Shown here in pieces: positions 1 through 5,999 of a DNA stretch of 9,888 nucleotides; position 1 is the stretch's first letter, and each line of letters opens with the position of its first letter. Origin of the DNA: JANNOG01 sp050329835 (GTDB lineage: Bacteria > Actinomycetota > Actinomycetes > Actinomycetales > JBBAYJ01); contig JBHJOJ010000028.1 in NCBI GenBank assembly GCA_050329835.1, positions 1-9,888 of the forward strand. Direction: 5' to 3'. The notes under the pieces were generated by a model. The model searched no databases, had not been told where the DNA came from, and worked only from the letters and a program-made list of their open reading frames with translations. A program made the translations under genes and the position numbers.

Positions 1-156
1 CCCGCCGGTGGCGCCCCTGCCGGCACGCCACCGCAGGTTCCGGCGGCCGGGCCCCGGGCCGGGCGTGACGCCGCGCGGGCGGCGGGACGGCGACCGGCCC
101 CCGCCACGGTGGACGCCACCGACGCCCGGGTGCCGGAGCCCGAGACCGCCCGCTAG
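1..156 (+). CDS. C-terminal end of an unidentified protein (5' end outside window)
   Basis: The first forward frame is open from base 1 to a TAG stop at 154-156 and encodes about 51 residues. Nearly all its codons end in G or C, as expected for coding sequence in this genome and better than the overlapping frames. The peptide is rich in Ala, Pro, Arg and Gly with a short acidic end (VPEPETAR), so it looks like a disordered tail rather than a folded domain. No family can be recognised. The stop lies 8 nt before the GTG of the AI-2E transporter gene, so the two could be cotranscribed. It could instead be non-coding, since only a tail is visible. Confidence 0.42.
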   Translation, partial: PAGGAPAGTPPQVPAAGPRAGRDAARAAGRRPAPATVDATDARVPEPETAR

Positions 157-164
157 GCCCAGGG

Positions 165-1394
165 GTGCCGGCCACGGCTGGAGAGCCCACGGCGGGAGAC
201 ACCACGGCCGGGGAGGTCACAGCCGGAGGCACCCCGGCCGGAGACCAGTTGACCCTGCCGGGTGTGCCCGGTCGGCCGGACCGACGGGAACCGGCCGGCG
301 GCCCGCCCCGACGCCCCGGCCTCCGGGTCGACGCCTTCCGGATCGGCTTCGTCGGCGCGCTGGGCGTCTTCGCGGCCGTCTTCCTCGTCCAGGCCGTCGT
401 CTCGGCGGGCCAGGTCGTCACGCTGGTCTTCGCCGCCCTCTTCCTCGCCCTGGGGCTCGATCCGCTCGTGGTGCGCCTGGAGCGGTGGGGCCTGCGGCGG
501 GGCGCGGCGGTGGCCGTGGTGTTCGTCCTCCTCGTGGCGGCGGCCACGGCGTTCCTCTGGACCATCGTCCCGGTGGTCATCGAGCAGGCGACCTCCTTCG
601 GCGCGGCCGTGCCCCGCTACATCCGCCGGGTGGAGCAGCTGGAGCAGATCCAGGAGCTCGATCGGCAGTACGGGCTCTTCGAGCGGGTCAACACCGAGCT
701 CGAGCAGCGGCTGACCAGCGGCGAGACCGTGCAGGCCGTCTTCGGTGGGGTCCTCGGGGCGGGGCGGGCGGTGGTCACGGGGATCTTCAGCGTCGTCACC
801 GTCCTCATCCTCACGCTGTACTTCCTGGTGTCGCTGCGGCCCATGACCCACGGCCTCTACCGGCTGGTCCCGGCCTCGCGGCGGGGACGGGTCGAGTCGA
901 TCGCCACCGAGGCGCAGCGCCGCGTCGGCGGCTACGTCATCGGCCAGCTCGCGGTCGCCTCCCTCAACGGCGCGCTGTCGTTCGTCGTCATGCTGGTCCT
1001 CGGGGTGGAGTACGCCGTCGCGCTGGCCTTCGCCGTGGCGGTGCTCGGCCTCATCCCGCTCGTGGGGGCCACGCTCGGGGCGATCCTCGTGGCGGTCGTC
1101 ACCCTGGTCTCGTCGTTCGGGTCGGCTCCGCCCGACGCTGGCTGGTGGACCGTCTTCGGCGACACGATCCTCCTGGTCGCGTGGTTCGTCTTGTACCAGC
1201 AGATCGAGAACTATGCGATCGCTCCGCGGATCTTCGCCCGGTCGGTGGCGGTGCCCGGGACGGTCGTCGTCGTGGCGGCCCTGGTCGGAGGATCCCTGCT
1301 GGGACTGCTGGGCGCGCTGGTCGCGGTCCCGGTCGCCGCCGTGATCCTGCTGGTCCTCCACGAGGTGGTCATGCCCCTGCAGGAGGAGCGCTAG
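165..1394 (+). CDS. AI-2E family transporter (PerM-like membrane protein)
   Basis: A 409-residue integral membrane protein of the AI-2E/PerM family. Members are described as exporters or permeases, some for autoinducer-2 and some for ions; the substrate here cannot be inferred. Hydrophobic segments lie at about residues 58-98, 112-136, 201-223, 256-311, 333-345 and 357-401. A charged amphipathic stretch at about 150-180 matches the soluble loop typical of the family. Family-like motifs are GLIPLVGATLG (295-305) and QQIENYAIAPRIF (345-357). The first 56 residues are hydrophilic and include five TAGxx-type pentapeptides. The start is uncertain: GTG 165 uses the whole frame and follows the upstream stop by 8 nt, but GTG 264 would remove the repeat tail and keep the whole membrane domain. 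It is convergent with the small minus-strand gene at 1437-1724. Confidence 0.88.
   Translation: MPATAGEPTAGDTTAGEVTAGGTPAGDQLTLPGVPGRPDRREPAGGPPRRPGLRVDAFRIGFVGALGVFAAVFLVQAVVSAGQVVTLVFAALFLALGLDPLVVRLERWGLRRGAAVAVVFVLLVAAATAFLWTIVPVVIEQATSFGAAVPRYIRRVEQLEQIQELDRQYGLFERVNTELEQRLTSGETVQAVFGGVLGAGRAVVTGIFSVVTVLILTLYFLVSLRPMTHGLYRLVPASRRGRVESIATEAQRRVGGYVIGQLAVASLNGALSFVVMLVLGVEYAVALAFAVAVLGLIPLVGATLGAILVAVVTLVSSFGSAPPDAGWWTVFGDTILLVAWFVLYQQIENYAIAPRIFARSVAVPGTVVVVAALVGGSLLGLLGALVAVPVAAVILLVLHEVVMPLQEER
174..248 (+). repeat. Five tandem 15-bp units encoding TAGxx pentapeptides
   Basis: Five imperfect 15-bp units (174-188, 189-203, 204-218, 219-233, 234-248) follow each other without a gap. They translate as TAGEP, TAGDT, TAGEV, TAGGT and PAGDQ. 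The unit length is a multiple of three, so copy-number change would keep the transporter frame. They sit in the cytoplasmic-type N-terminal tail before the first membrane segment. They are coding only if GTG 165 is the true start. Confidence 0.75.
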
Positions 1395-1405
1395 GAGCCG
1401 CGGAC

Positions 1406-1437
1406 ACGGCGACGGGAACGGTCGCCCCCGTCGCCGT
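1406..1437. terminator. Hairpin between convergent genes, probable bidirectional terminator
   Basis: A perfect 11-bp inverted repeat, ACGGCGACGGG (1406-1416) and CCCGTCGCCGT (1427-1437), encloses a 10-nt loop. It fills the gap between the transporter stop (1394) and the last codon of the opposing gene (1437). There is no T-run, as is common for actinobacterial terminators. Its position between two gene ends supports termination for both strands; this is inferred from structure only. Confidence 0.6.
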
Positions 1438-1724
1438 CAGCGCCGGCGCGTCCGGTGGCCCCAGCACGCCGTGTGCCAGTGCCGCCGGGAGTCAGCGGCC
1501 TCCCCGCCCAGCAGCGGCGCGTCCGCGGGCCAGGCCACGACGTGCGGGGTGGCGGGACGGATCTCCTGGGAGCAGCCGGGGCAGCGGTAGGTCTTCGTCG
1601 ACGCCGCCCCGGTGAGGCGCCGGACGACCCAGTCGCCGTCCGGGTGACGCTCCACCGCGTCCGCGCGCAGCGGGGGCGGGGACCCACCGCCGGCCGGGCG
1701 CGGGCGGCGACGGGAGCGGGCCAT
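1437..1724 (-). CDS. Small zinc-finger-like protein encoded divergently from nucS
   Basis: A 95-residue basic protein. The N-terminus (1-30) is Arg/Pro/Gly rich. The core, about 31-90, starts with DWVVRRLTG and carries CPGC (C48, C51), H61 in a PHVVAWP segment, then RHWH.ACW with H82, H84 and C87. These Cys and His residues are spaced like a zinc-binding ribbon or treble clef, but metal binding is inferred. I recall similar small proteins beside nucS in other actinobacteria, often labelled only as ATP/GTP-binding or hypothetical; I see no P-loop here to support that label. The function is unknown. The ATG at 1724 is chosen because a -10-like GATACT lies 7 nt upstream and little room remains before nucS. 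Its start codon is only 33 bp from that of nucS. Confidence 0.8.
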   Translation of the reverse strand: MARSRRRPRPAGGGSPPPLRADAVERHPDGDWVVRRLTGAASTKTYRCPGCSQEIRPATPHVVAWPADAPLLGGEAADSRRHWHTACWGHRTRRR

Positions 1725-1731
1725 GGGCGCC

Positions 1732-1749
1732 AGTATCGGCCGCTAGGCT
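1732..1749. promoter_or_regulatory. Back-to-back -10 boxes of the divergent zinc-finger gene and nucS
   Basis: TAGGCT at 1744-1749 (plus) ends 8 nt before the nucS GTG at 1758. GATACT on the minus strand (1737 to 1732) ends 7 nt before the ATG at 1724. Both spacings put transcription start at or next to the start codon, and no Shine-Dalgarno sequence is visible for either gene, which suggests leaderless mRNAs. No convincing -35 hexamer was found. The two -10 boxes are only 6 bp apart, so one RNA polymerase should exclude the other. Confidence 0.5.
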
Positions 1750-1757
1750 CCCCGGCC

Positions 1758-2450
1758 GTGCGGATCGTGGTCGCCCGCTGCTCGGTGGTGTACCGGGGGC
1801 GCCTGGACGCCCGCCTCGCCGAGGCGCGCCGCCTGCTGGTGGTGAAGGCGGACGGGTCCGTGCTCGTGCACGCCGACGGCGGGTCCTACAAGCCGCTCAA
1901 CTGGATGTCCCCGCCGTGCCGGATCCAGGTGTCAGCGCCCGGCGCGGACGACCCGCCGGGGGCCAGCGCCCGCTGGACGGTCTCCGCCACCCGGGGCGAC
2001 GACGTCCTCGAGATCACGCTGTTCGAGGTCGACCACGACGTCGAGGTCGACCTCGGGGTGGATCCCGGGCTGGTCAAGGACGGCGTCGAGGCCCACCTGC
2101 AGGAGCTGCTCGCCGCCCACCCGACGGCGGTCGGCGGAGGCCTCGGCCTGGTGCGCCGGGAGTACCCGACGGCGATCGGGCCGGTGGACCTGCTGCTGCG
2201 CGACAGCGGGGGCGGACACGTCGCCGTCGAGGTGAAGCGCCGGGGCGACATCGACGGCGTGGAGCAGCTGACCCGCTACCTCCAGCTGCTCAATCGGGAC
2301 GCGCTGCTGGCACCCGTGCGCGGGGTCCTGGCCGCGCAGGAGATCCGCCCGCAGGCCCGGACGCTGGCGACGGACCGCGGCATCGGGTGCGTGGTCGTCG
2401 ACTACGCCGCGCTGTCCGGCCGCGACGACCCGACCGACCGGTTGTTCTGA
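1758..2450 (+). CDS. nucS: Endonuclease NucS, non-canonical mismatch repair
   Basis: A 230-residue protein closely matching actinobacterial NucS/EndoMS, which cuts mismatched double-stranded DNA and replaces MutS/MutL in these bacteria. The N-terminal DNA-binding and dimerisation domain spans about 1-110 and includes KPLNWMSPP (45-53) and GVDPGLVKDGVEAHLQ (100-115). The C-terminal RecB-like nuclease domain has the PD-(D/E)xK signature: D144 in GPVDLLL, then E158 and K160 in VAVEVKRRGDIDGVEQ. The protein ends in DRLF, the type of C-terminal tail reported to contact the β-clamp. All key residues are present. The GTG at 1758 is chosen because homologues begin MRLVIA-like, as here (VRIVVA), and a TAGGCT box sits 8 nt upstream; the open frame reaching 1455 is an upstream extension. 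Confidence 0.96.
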   Translation: MRIVVARCSVVYRGRLDARLAEARRLLVVKADGSVLVHADGGSYKPLNWMSPPCRIQVSAPGADDPPGASARWTVSATRGDDVLEITLFEVDHDVEVDLGVDPGLVKDGVEAHLQELLAAHPTAVGGGLGLVRREYPTAIGPVDLLLRDSGGGHVAVEVKRRGDIDGVEQLTRYLQLLNRDALLAPVRGVLAAQEIRPQARTLATDRGIGCVVVDYAALSGRDDPTDRLF

Positions 2451-2451
2451 A

Positions 2452-2470
2452 GGGCGGCGGCTCGCCGCCC
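2452..2470. terminator. GC-rich hairpin after nucS
   Basis: GGGCGGCG (2452-2459) and CGCCGCCC (2463-2470) form a perfect 8-bp stem with a 3-nt loop, starting 2 nt after the nucS stop. The opposing minus-strand gene ends at 2488, so the hairpin may end transcription from both sides. No T-run follows. Between it and 2488 lies a short CCGGTC tandem duplication with no evident role. Confidence 0.6.
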
Positions 2471-2487
2471 CCGGTCCCGGTCCCGGG

Positions 2488-2811
2488 TCAGCCGGAGTCG
2501 AGGACGGCGCGGGCGATCGCTGCGTCCGCCGGCCACACCATGACGCGCGGACCTTCGGTCGTCGGGGCCAGCGTGGCCTGGATGTGGTGGTCGAGCAGCC
2601 GCCGCCGCAGCATCTCGGCCTCGACGAAGGTGCCGGGGGCGGCCACCGTCTCGAGCATCCCGTAGTCCGTCGGCGCCCCGGGGGCCGAGCGCCGCTCGAC
2701 CAGCGACGACCCTCGGCTGAACGTCCAGCGGAGCAGCAGCGCGAGCGCGGCGACCGCCAGCAGGGCCACCAGCGGCCCGAAGGCGTAGGAGTAGTTGCCC
2801 CAGCTCGGCAC
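2488..2811 (-). CDS. Small membrane-anchored protein with DUF2007-like domain
   Basis: A 107-residue protein of unknown function. Residues 9-29 form one membrane segment (FGPLVALLAVAALALLL), followed by a basic linker. Residues 51-105 resemble the DUF2007 'putative signal-transducing' domain: an alternating pattern with FVEAEMLRRRLLDHHIQATL, then PRVMVWPADAAIARAVL. The relation is judged from pattern only. I start it at GTG 2811, four nt after the tetR stop. A GGAGGA sequence lies upstream at 2822-2827 on the minus strand, giving a spacing of about 10 nt. The longer alternative from GTG 2847 would overlap tetR by 32 nt and add 12 polar residues. The tight junction suggests cotranscription and translational coupling with tetR. 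It is convergent with nucS. Confidence 0.72.
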   Translation of the reverse strand: MPSWGNYSYAFGPLVALLAVAALALLLRWTFSRGSSLVERRSAPGAPTDYGMLETVAAPGTFVEAEMLRRRLLDHHIQATLAPTTEGPRVMVWPADAAIARAVLDSG

Positions 2812-2815
2812 GTCG

Positions 2816-3550
2816 TCAGTGTCCTCCGGGAACGGCGTCCGCGGCACGGTGGGCGGCGACGATGGCCTGCGCGCACGCGCTCATCTCGGCCTCGAACACC
2901 TGCTCCGGGTCCAACCGGAGGTAGTCGTGGTCGTACTCGCCGGACACCTCCACCATGACCAGGCCCAGCAGGCGGATCCACCCCCGGGCGAAGAGCTCCC
3001 CCAGCGGTTCGGGCAGCGGCGAGAACAGCGTCCCGTCGCCCTCGGCCAGCGGCCCGTCGAGGGCGCGCACGAACAGCGACACGAAGACGGCGCCGAACCG
3101 CTCCGCCGCCTCGTGCGCCAGGTGACAGTCGGTGGTGAGGTCCCCGTGGTGGCCGAACATCAGCCTGAACTCGTGCGGATGGGCCACCGACCAGCTGCGG
3201 AAGGCCCGGCTGGCCGTCATGAGGTCGTCCCACACGGTCTGCACCGGCGCCGGGGCGGGCACGGGCGCGGGGACCGCGGCGCGCAGCTCGCCGACCAGCT
3301 CGTCGAAGAACGACGCCGTCAGCCGGTCGAGCAGGGCGGCGTGACCGTCCACGTACCGGTAGAGAGCCGACGCGGTCATGCCCATCCGCCGCCCGACCTC
3401 GCGCAGTGTCAGCAGCTCGGGCCCTCCTGTCACCAGCAGCTCCCGTGCCGTGGTGAGGATCTCCGCCTCCGTGGCCGCCCGGACCCGCTCCCGGCGGCCG
3501 GGAAGGGCGGTCCCGACCCCGGCGTCGTCGTCGGCGTTGACAGTGTTCAC
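2816..3550 (-). CDS. TetR/AcrR family transcriptional regulator
   Basis: A 244-residue helix-turn-helix repressor. The DNA-binding domain covers about residues 20-80, with the recognition region LTLREVGRRMGMTASALYRYVDG at 47-69. A Pro/Ala linker (AAVPAPVPAPAPV) at about 91-103 leads to a ligand-binding domain containing FRSWSVAHPHEFRLMFG, which resembles the WHG-type TetR C-terminal domain. It diverges from the MMPL exporter gene and probably represses it and itself. The start is a choice. ATG 3562 gives 248 residues, but TATGAT at 3563-3558 overlaps that codon and is a very good -10 box. The in-frame GTG at 3550 lies exactly 7 nt beyond it, so I prefer a leaderless start there. The ligand is unknown. 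Confidence 0.9.
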   Translation of the reverse strand: MNTVNADDDAGVGTALPGRRERVRAATEAEILTTARELLVTGGPELLTLREVGRRMGMTASALYRYVDGHAALLDRLTASFFDELVGELRAAVPAPVPAPAPVQTVWDDLMTASRAFRSWSVAHPHEFRLMFGHHGDLTTDCHLAHEAAERFGAVFVSLFVRALDGPLAEGDGTLFSPLPEPLGELFARGWIRLLGLVMVEVSGEYDHDYLRLDPEQVFEAEMSACAQAIVAAHRAADAVPGGH

Positions 3551-3616
3551 GTTTGCCATCATAGTTCACTCGCCACCGCGAACAGCGTTCACTCCGGTGA
3601 CACCCAACCTCGGAGG
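3537..3616. promoter_or_regulatory. Divergent tetR / MMPL promoter region with operator-like repeats
   Basis: For MMPL (plus): a perfect -35 TTGACA at 3537-3542, a 17-bp spacer, -10-like CATAGT at 3560-3565, and a ribosome binding site GGAGG at 3612-3616, six nt before ATG 3623. For tetR (minus): -10 TATGAT at 3563-3558. The two -10 boxes overlap. GTTCAC occurs three times on the plus strand, at 3545-3550, 3564-3569 and 3587-3592, the last two continuing as GTTCACTC. An inverted repeat GAAC-N3-GTTC lies at 3580-3590. A TetR dimer bound here would block both promoters; that the repeats are its operator is inference. Confidence 0.62.
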
Positions 3617-3622
3617 TTCTCC

Positions 3623-5854
3623 ATGTTGACCACAGTCACCCGCCTGGTCCACCGGCGGCGAGCCGTCGTCCTCGTCCTGTCGGTGTTCCTGCTCGCCCTG
3701 GCCGCCGTCAGCGCATTCGCGCTGGGAGGAGGTCTGTTCGGCAAGGCCACCGACGGGGGCTTCGACGACGCGCGCTCGGAGTCCTCGCGGGCGGTGGACG
3801 CGACGACGGCCGAGTTCGGCCGCACGGACGTCGACGTCGTGGTCGCCTACACGAGCCCCGGAGCGACCGTCTCCGACCCCGCGTTCGCCGACGCAGTGTC
3901 GGACACCCTCGCCCGGGTCGCCGAGAACCCCGCGGTGGAGGAGGTCGTCGACCCGCTGTCCGCCCCCGACCCGGCGGCCACCGGGCTGGTCTCCGAGGAC
4001 GGCACCACGGTCATTGCCCTGGTCAGGATCGAGGGCGACGACCCGGCCGACCGCTCGGCGACCTACGCCGACGAGGTGGCCGACGACCTCGTCGCCCCGG
4101 CCCCGGTCGAGACCCGGCGCGGCGGCCTCGCCGCCGCGAACCAGGACATCGGCGGGCAGGTGAGCGACGACCTGCTGCTCGCCGAGAGCGTCATGGTGCC
4201 GATCGTGCTCGTCCTGCTCGTGGTGTTCCTCGGCGGGCTCGTCGCGGGCTCGCTGCCGCTGGCCATCAGCGGCTTCGCCATCGTCGGCGCCTTCGGGGCG
4301 ATGTCGGTGGTCGGCGAGTTCACCGACGTCAGCATCTTCAGCGTCAACGTGATCACCGCGCTCGGACTGGGCCTGGCCATCGACTACGGCCTGTTCATGG
4401 TGGCCCGGTTCCGCGAGGAGCTCACCCCCGGACGCGAGGTCGCCGACGCCCTGGCGACCACCATGGCGACCGCAGGGCGCACCGTCCTGGTCTCGGGGCT
4501 CACCGTCGCGATCTCGCTGGCGGCGATGCTGTTCTTCCCCTTCATGTTCGTCCGGTCGCTCGGCACGGGCGCGATCTTCTCCGTCGTCCTCGCGATGCTC
4601 GCCGCGCTCACCGTGCTTCCCGCCCTGCTGAGCCTGCTCGGCCGCCGGGTGGACGCCCTCGGCCTGCCCTTCCGGCGCCGCGTCCGGGCGGGCCGGGACT
4701 CCACATCGGGGCCGTGGGCCCGCCTCGCCCGCGTGGTCATGCGCCGCCCCGTGGTCGTGATGACCGCCGTGCTCGCGCTGCTGGCCCTGCTCACCGCGCC
4801 GATCACCGGCCTGCGGCTCGGCGGCGTCGACGAGCGGGTGCTGCCGGAGCGGGCCGAGAGCCGCCAGGCCGCCGAGCTCGTCGACGACCGGCTCCCGGCC
4901 CTCGCCACGGACTCCGTCGAGATCCTGGCTCGCGCCGACGCCGGCGGCACCCTCGCCGAGGCGGAGGTGCAGCGGCTGACGGACGCGGTCGCCGAGCGGG
5001 CGGGCGCGACGCCCCGGGTCGAGGCCGCCGACGACCGGGCCGTCCTCCTCTCGGTCCCCCTGCCGGACACGGACCCGTTCTCGGCCGGGTCCCGCGATCT
5101 CGTGACCGACCTGAGGGCCCTCGACGTCCCCCGTGGGGAGGTCCTCGTCACGGGCGAGACCGCGTTCTTCGTCGACCGGCTCGACGTCATCACCGAACGG
5201 CTGCCGTGGGCCGTCGCGTTCGTCGTCGTCGCGGAACTGCTCCTGCTGTTCTGGGCGTTCGGTTCGGTCCTGCTGCCGGTCAAGGCGGCGGTCCTCAACA
5301 CGGTGACGATCGCCGCCACCTTTGGTGTCCTGGTGTGGGCGTTCGGCGACGGCAACCTCGCGGGAGTGCTGAACTTCACCGAGACCGGCTTCCTGGAGAC
5401 CAGCCAGCTCATCGTCATCGTCGCCATCGCCTTCGGGCTCAGCATGGACTACGAGGTGTTCCTGCTGTCACGGATGCGCGAGGAGTGGGACGCCACCGGC
5501 GACAACACCGCCGCGGTCGCCCACGGCCTGCAGCGGACCGGCGGCATCGTGACCGCCGCCGCCCTACTGCTCGGTCTCGTGGTGGGCGGGTTCATGCTCG
5601 GCGACGTCACGTTCATCCAGATGATCGGCCTCGGGCTCGCCTTCGCGCTGCTGCTCGACGCCACGGTCGTCCGCGGCCTGCTGGTCCCCGCCACCATGCG
5701 GCTGCTGGGCCGGGCCAACTGGTGGGCGCCCGGGCCGCTGGCCCGGTGGTGGGAGCGCCACGGCCTGCGGGAGACCGGTGCGCCGGCCGCGACGCCCGGC
5801 GCACCGGGCCCAGGGGCGGACACGGCACCCAGGACCCCCGACTTGGTCGGCTGA
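3623..5854 (+). CDS. MMPL/RND family transporter
   Basis: A 743-residue inner-membrane exporter with two repeated halves. Each half has one membrane helix (about 14-34 and 373-392), a large outside loop, and a cluster of five helices (about 188-345 and 530-690). Each cluster carries the proton-relay pair seen in MmpL proteins: D254-Y255 in GLGLAIDYGLFMVARFREE and D609-Y610 in AFGLSMDYEVFLLSRMREE. The end, LLGRANWWAPGPLARWW, is typical of the family. Known members export lipids, antibiotics or siderophores using the proton gradient; the substrate here is not evident. It lacks the long C-terminal cytoplasmic domain of MmpL3. ATG 3623 is chosen for the GGAGG site 6 nt upstream; the frame is open much further upstream, across tetR, but that is spurious. 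Probably controlled by the divergent TetR regulator. Confidence 0.95.
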   Translation: MLTTVTRLVHRRRAVVLVLSVFLLALAAVSAFALGGGLFGKATDGGFDDARSESSRAVDATTAEFGRTDVDVVVAYTSPGATVSDPAFADAVSDTLARVAENPAVEEVVDPLSAPDPAATGLVSEDGTTVIALVRIEGDDPADRSATYADEVADDLVAPAPVETRRGGLAAANQDIGGQVSDDLLLAESVMVPIVLVLLVVFLGGLVAGSLPLAISGFAIVGAFGAMSVVGEFTDVSIFSVNVITALGLGLAIDYGLFMVARFREELTPGREVADALATTMATAGRTVLVSGLTVAISLAAMLFFPFMFVRSLGTGAIFSVVLAMLAALTVLPALLSLLGRRVDALGLPFRRRVRAGRDSTSGPWARLARVVMRRPVVVMTAVLALLALLTAPITGLRLGGVDERVLPERAESRQAAELVDDRLPALATDSVEILARADAGGTLAEAEVQRLTDAVAERAGATPRVEAADDRAVLLSVPLPDTDPFSAGSRDLVTDLRALDVPRGEVLVTGETAFFVDRLDVITERLPWAVAFVVVAELLLLFWAFGSVLLPVKAAVLNTVTIAATFGVLVWAFGDGNLAGVLNFTETGFLETSQLIVIVAIAFGLSMDYEVFLLSRMREEWDATGDNTAAVAHGLQRTGGIVTAAALLLGLVVGGFMLGDVTFIQMIGLGLAFALLLDATVVRGLLVPATMRLLGRANWWAPGPLARWWERHGLRETGAPAATPGAPGPGADTAPRTPDLVG

Positions 5855-5884
5855 CGCGGCGACGTCCGGAACCAAGATCGCAAC

Positions 5885-5939
5885 CTGCGGAGGGTCGCGC
5901 ATGATCGAACATGTCTCGATCATGCGCAGCCCTCCGCAG
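5885..5939. repeat. 55-nt near-perfect inverted repeat in MMPL-pduO gap
   Basis: The outer arms CTGCGGAGGG (5885-5894) and CCCTCCGCAG (5930-5939) and the inner arms GCGCATGATCGA (5897-5908) and TCGATCATGCGC (5916-5927) are fully complementary. Only a 2x2 position (TC 5895-5896 against AG 5928-5929) breaks the stem, and the loop is 7 nt (5909-5915). That gives 22 paired bases, much longer than the other hairpins in this window. It starts 30 nt after the MMPL stop, so it could be a terminator, but it has no T-run. It could equally be a copy of a dispersed palindromic element. In each direction a GGAGGG is followed 6 nt later by ATG, both buried in the stem. Confidence 0.85.
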
Positions 5940-5987
5940 ACACGGATCATCGGCGGACCGGGGACCGACGAAGCGGGGCCACTCACC

Positions 5988-5993
5988 TAGGCT
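5988..5993 (+). promoter_or_regulatory. -10 box of pduO, leaderless-type
   Basis: TAGGCT, identical to the hexamer before nucS, ends 6 nt before the GTG at 6000. Transcription would begin at or very near that G. No Shine-Dalgarno sequence precedes the GTG. A weak -35-like CCGACG lies at 5965-5970 with a 17-bp spacer. Confidence 0.55.
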
Positions 5994-5999
5994 GTCCCC

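Noticed and set aside
153..1361. 402-codon minus-strand frame rich in His, Asp, Arg and Glu
   Set aside because: Antisense shadow of the AI-2E gene; the composition is that of a reverse-complement membrane protein frame and no domain is visible.
8..1615. 535-codon plus-strand frame spanning the transporter region
   Set aside because: Stop-free only because of high GC; its product is an Arg/Gly/Pro-rich sequence without domains, and the AI-2E frame explains the region.
2471..2487. CCGGTC tandem repeat after nucS
   Set aside because: Only two copies plus a partial one in GC-rich DNA; no reason to assign a function.
1932..3569. 545-codon minus-strand frame
   Set aside because: It runs across nucS antisense, the DUF2007 gene and tetR in the wrong frame, and no family resemblance is seen.
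2795..3622. Long N-terminal extension of the MMPL frame
   Set aside because: It overlaps tetR antisense; the GGAGG ribosome site and promoter place the true start at 3623.
4384..5445. 353-codon minus-strand frame rich in Ser, Arg and Thr
   Set aside because: Antisense shadow inside the MMPL gene, low complexity, no start signal.
5855..5999. Cobalamin riboswitch upstream of the adenosyltransferase
   Set aside because: The gap is too short and no B12-box-like core is seen; the structure present is a simple long hairpin, and a leaderless start leaves no room for a riboswitch.
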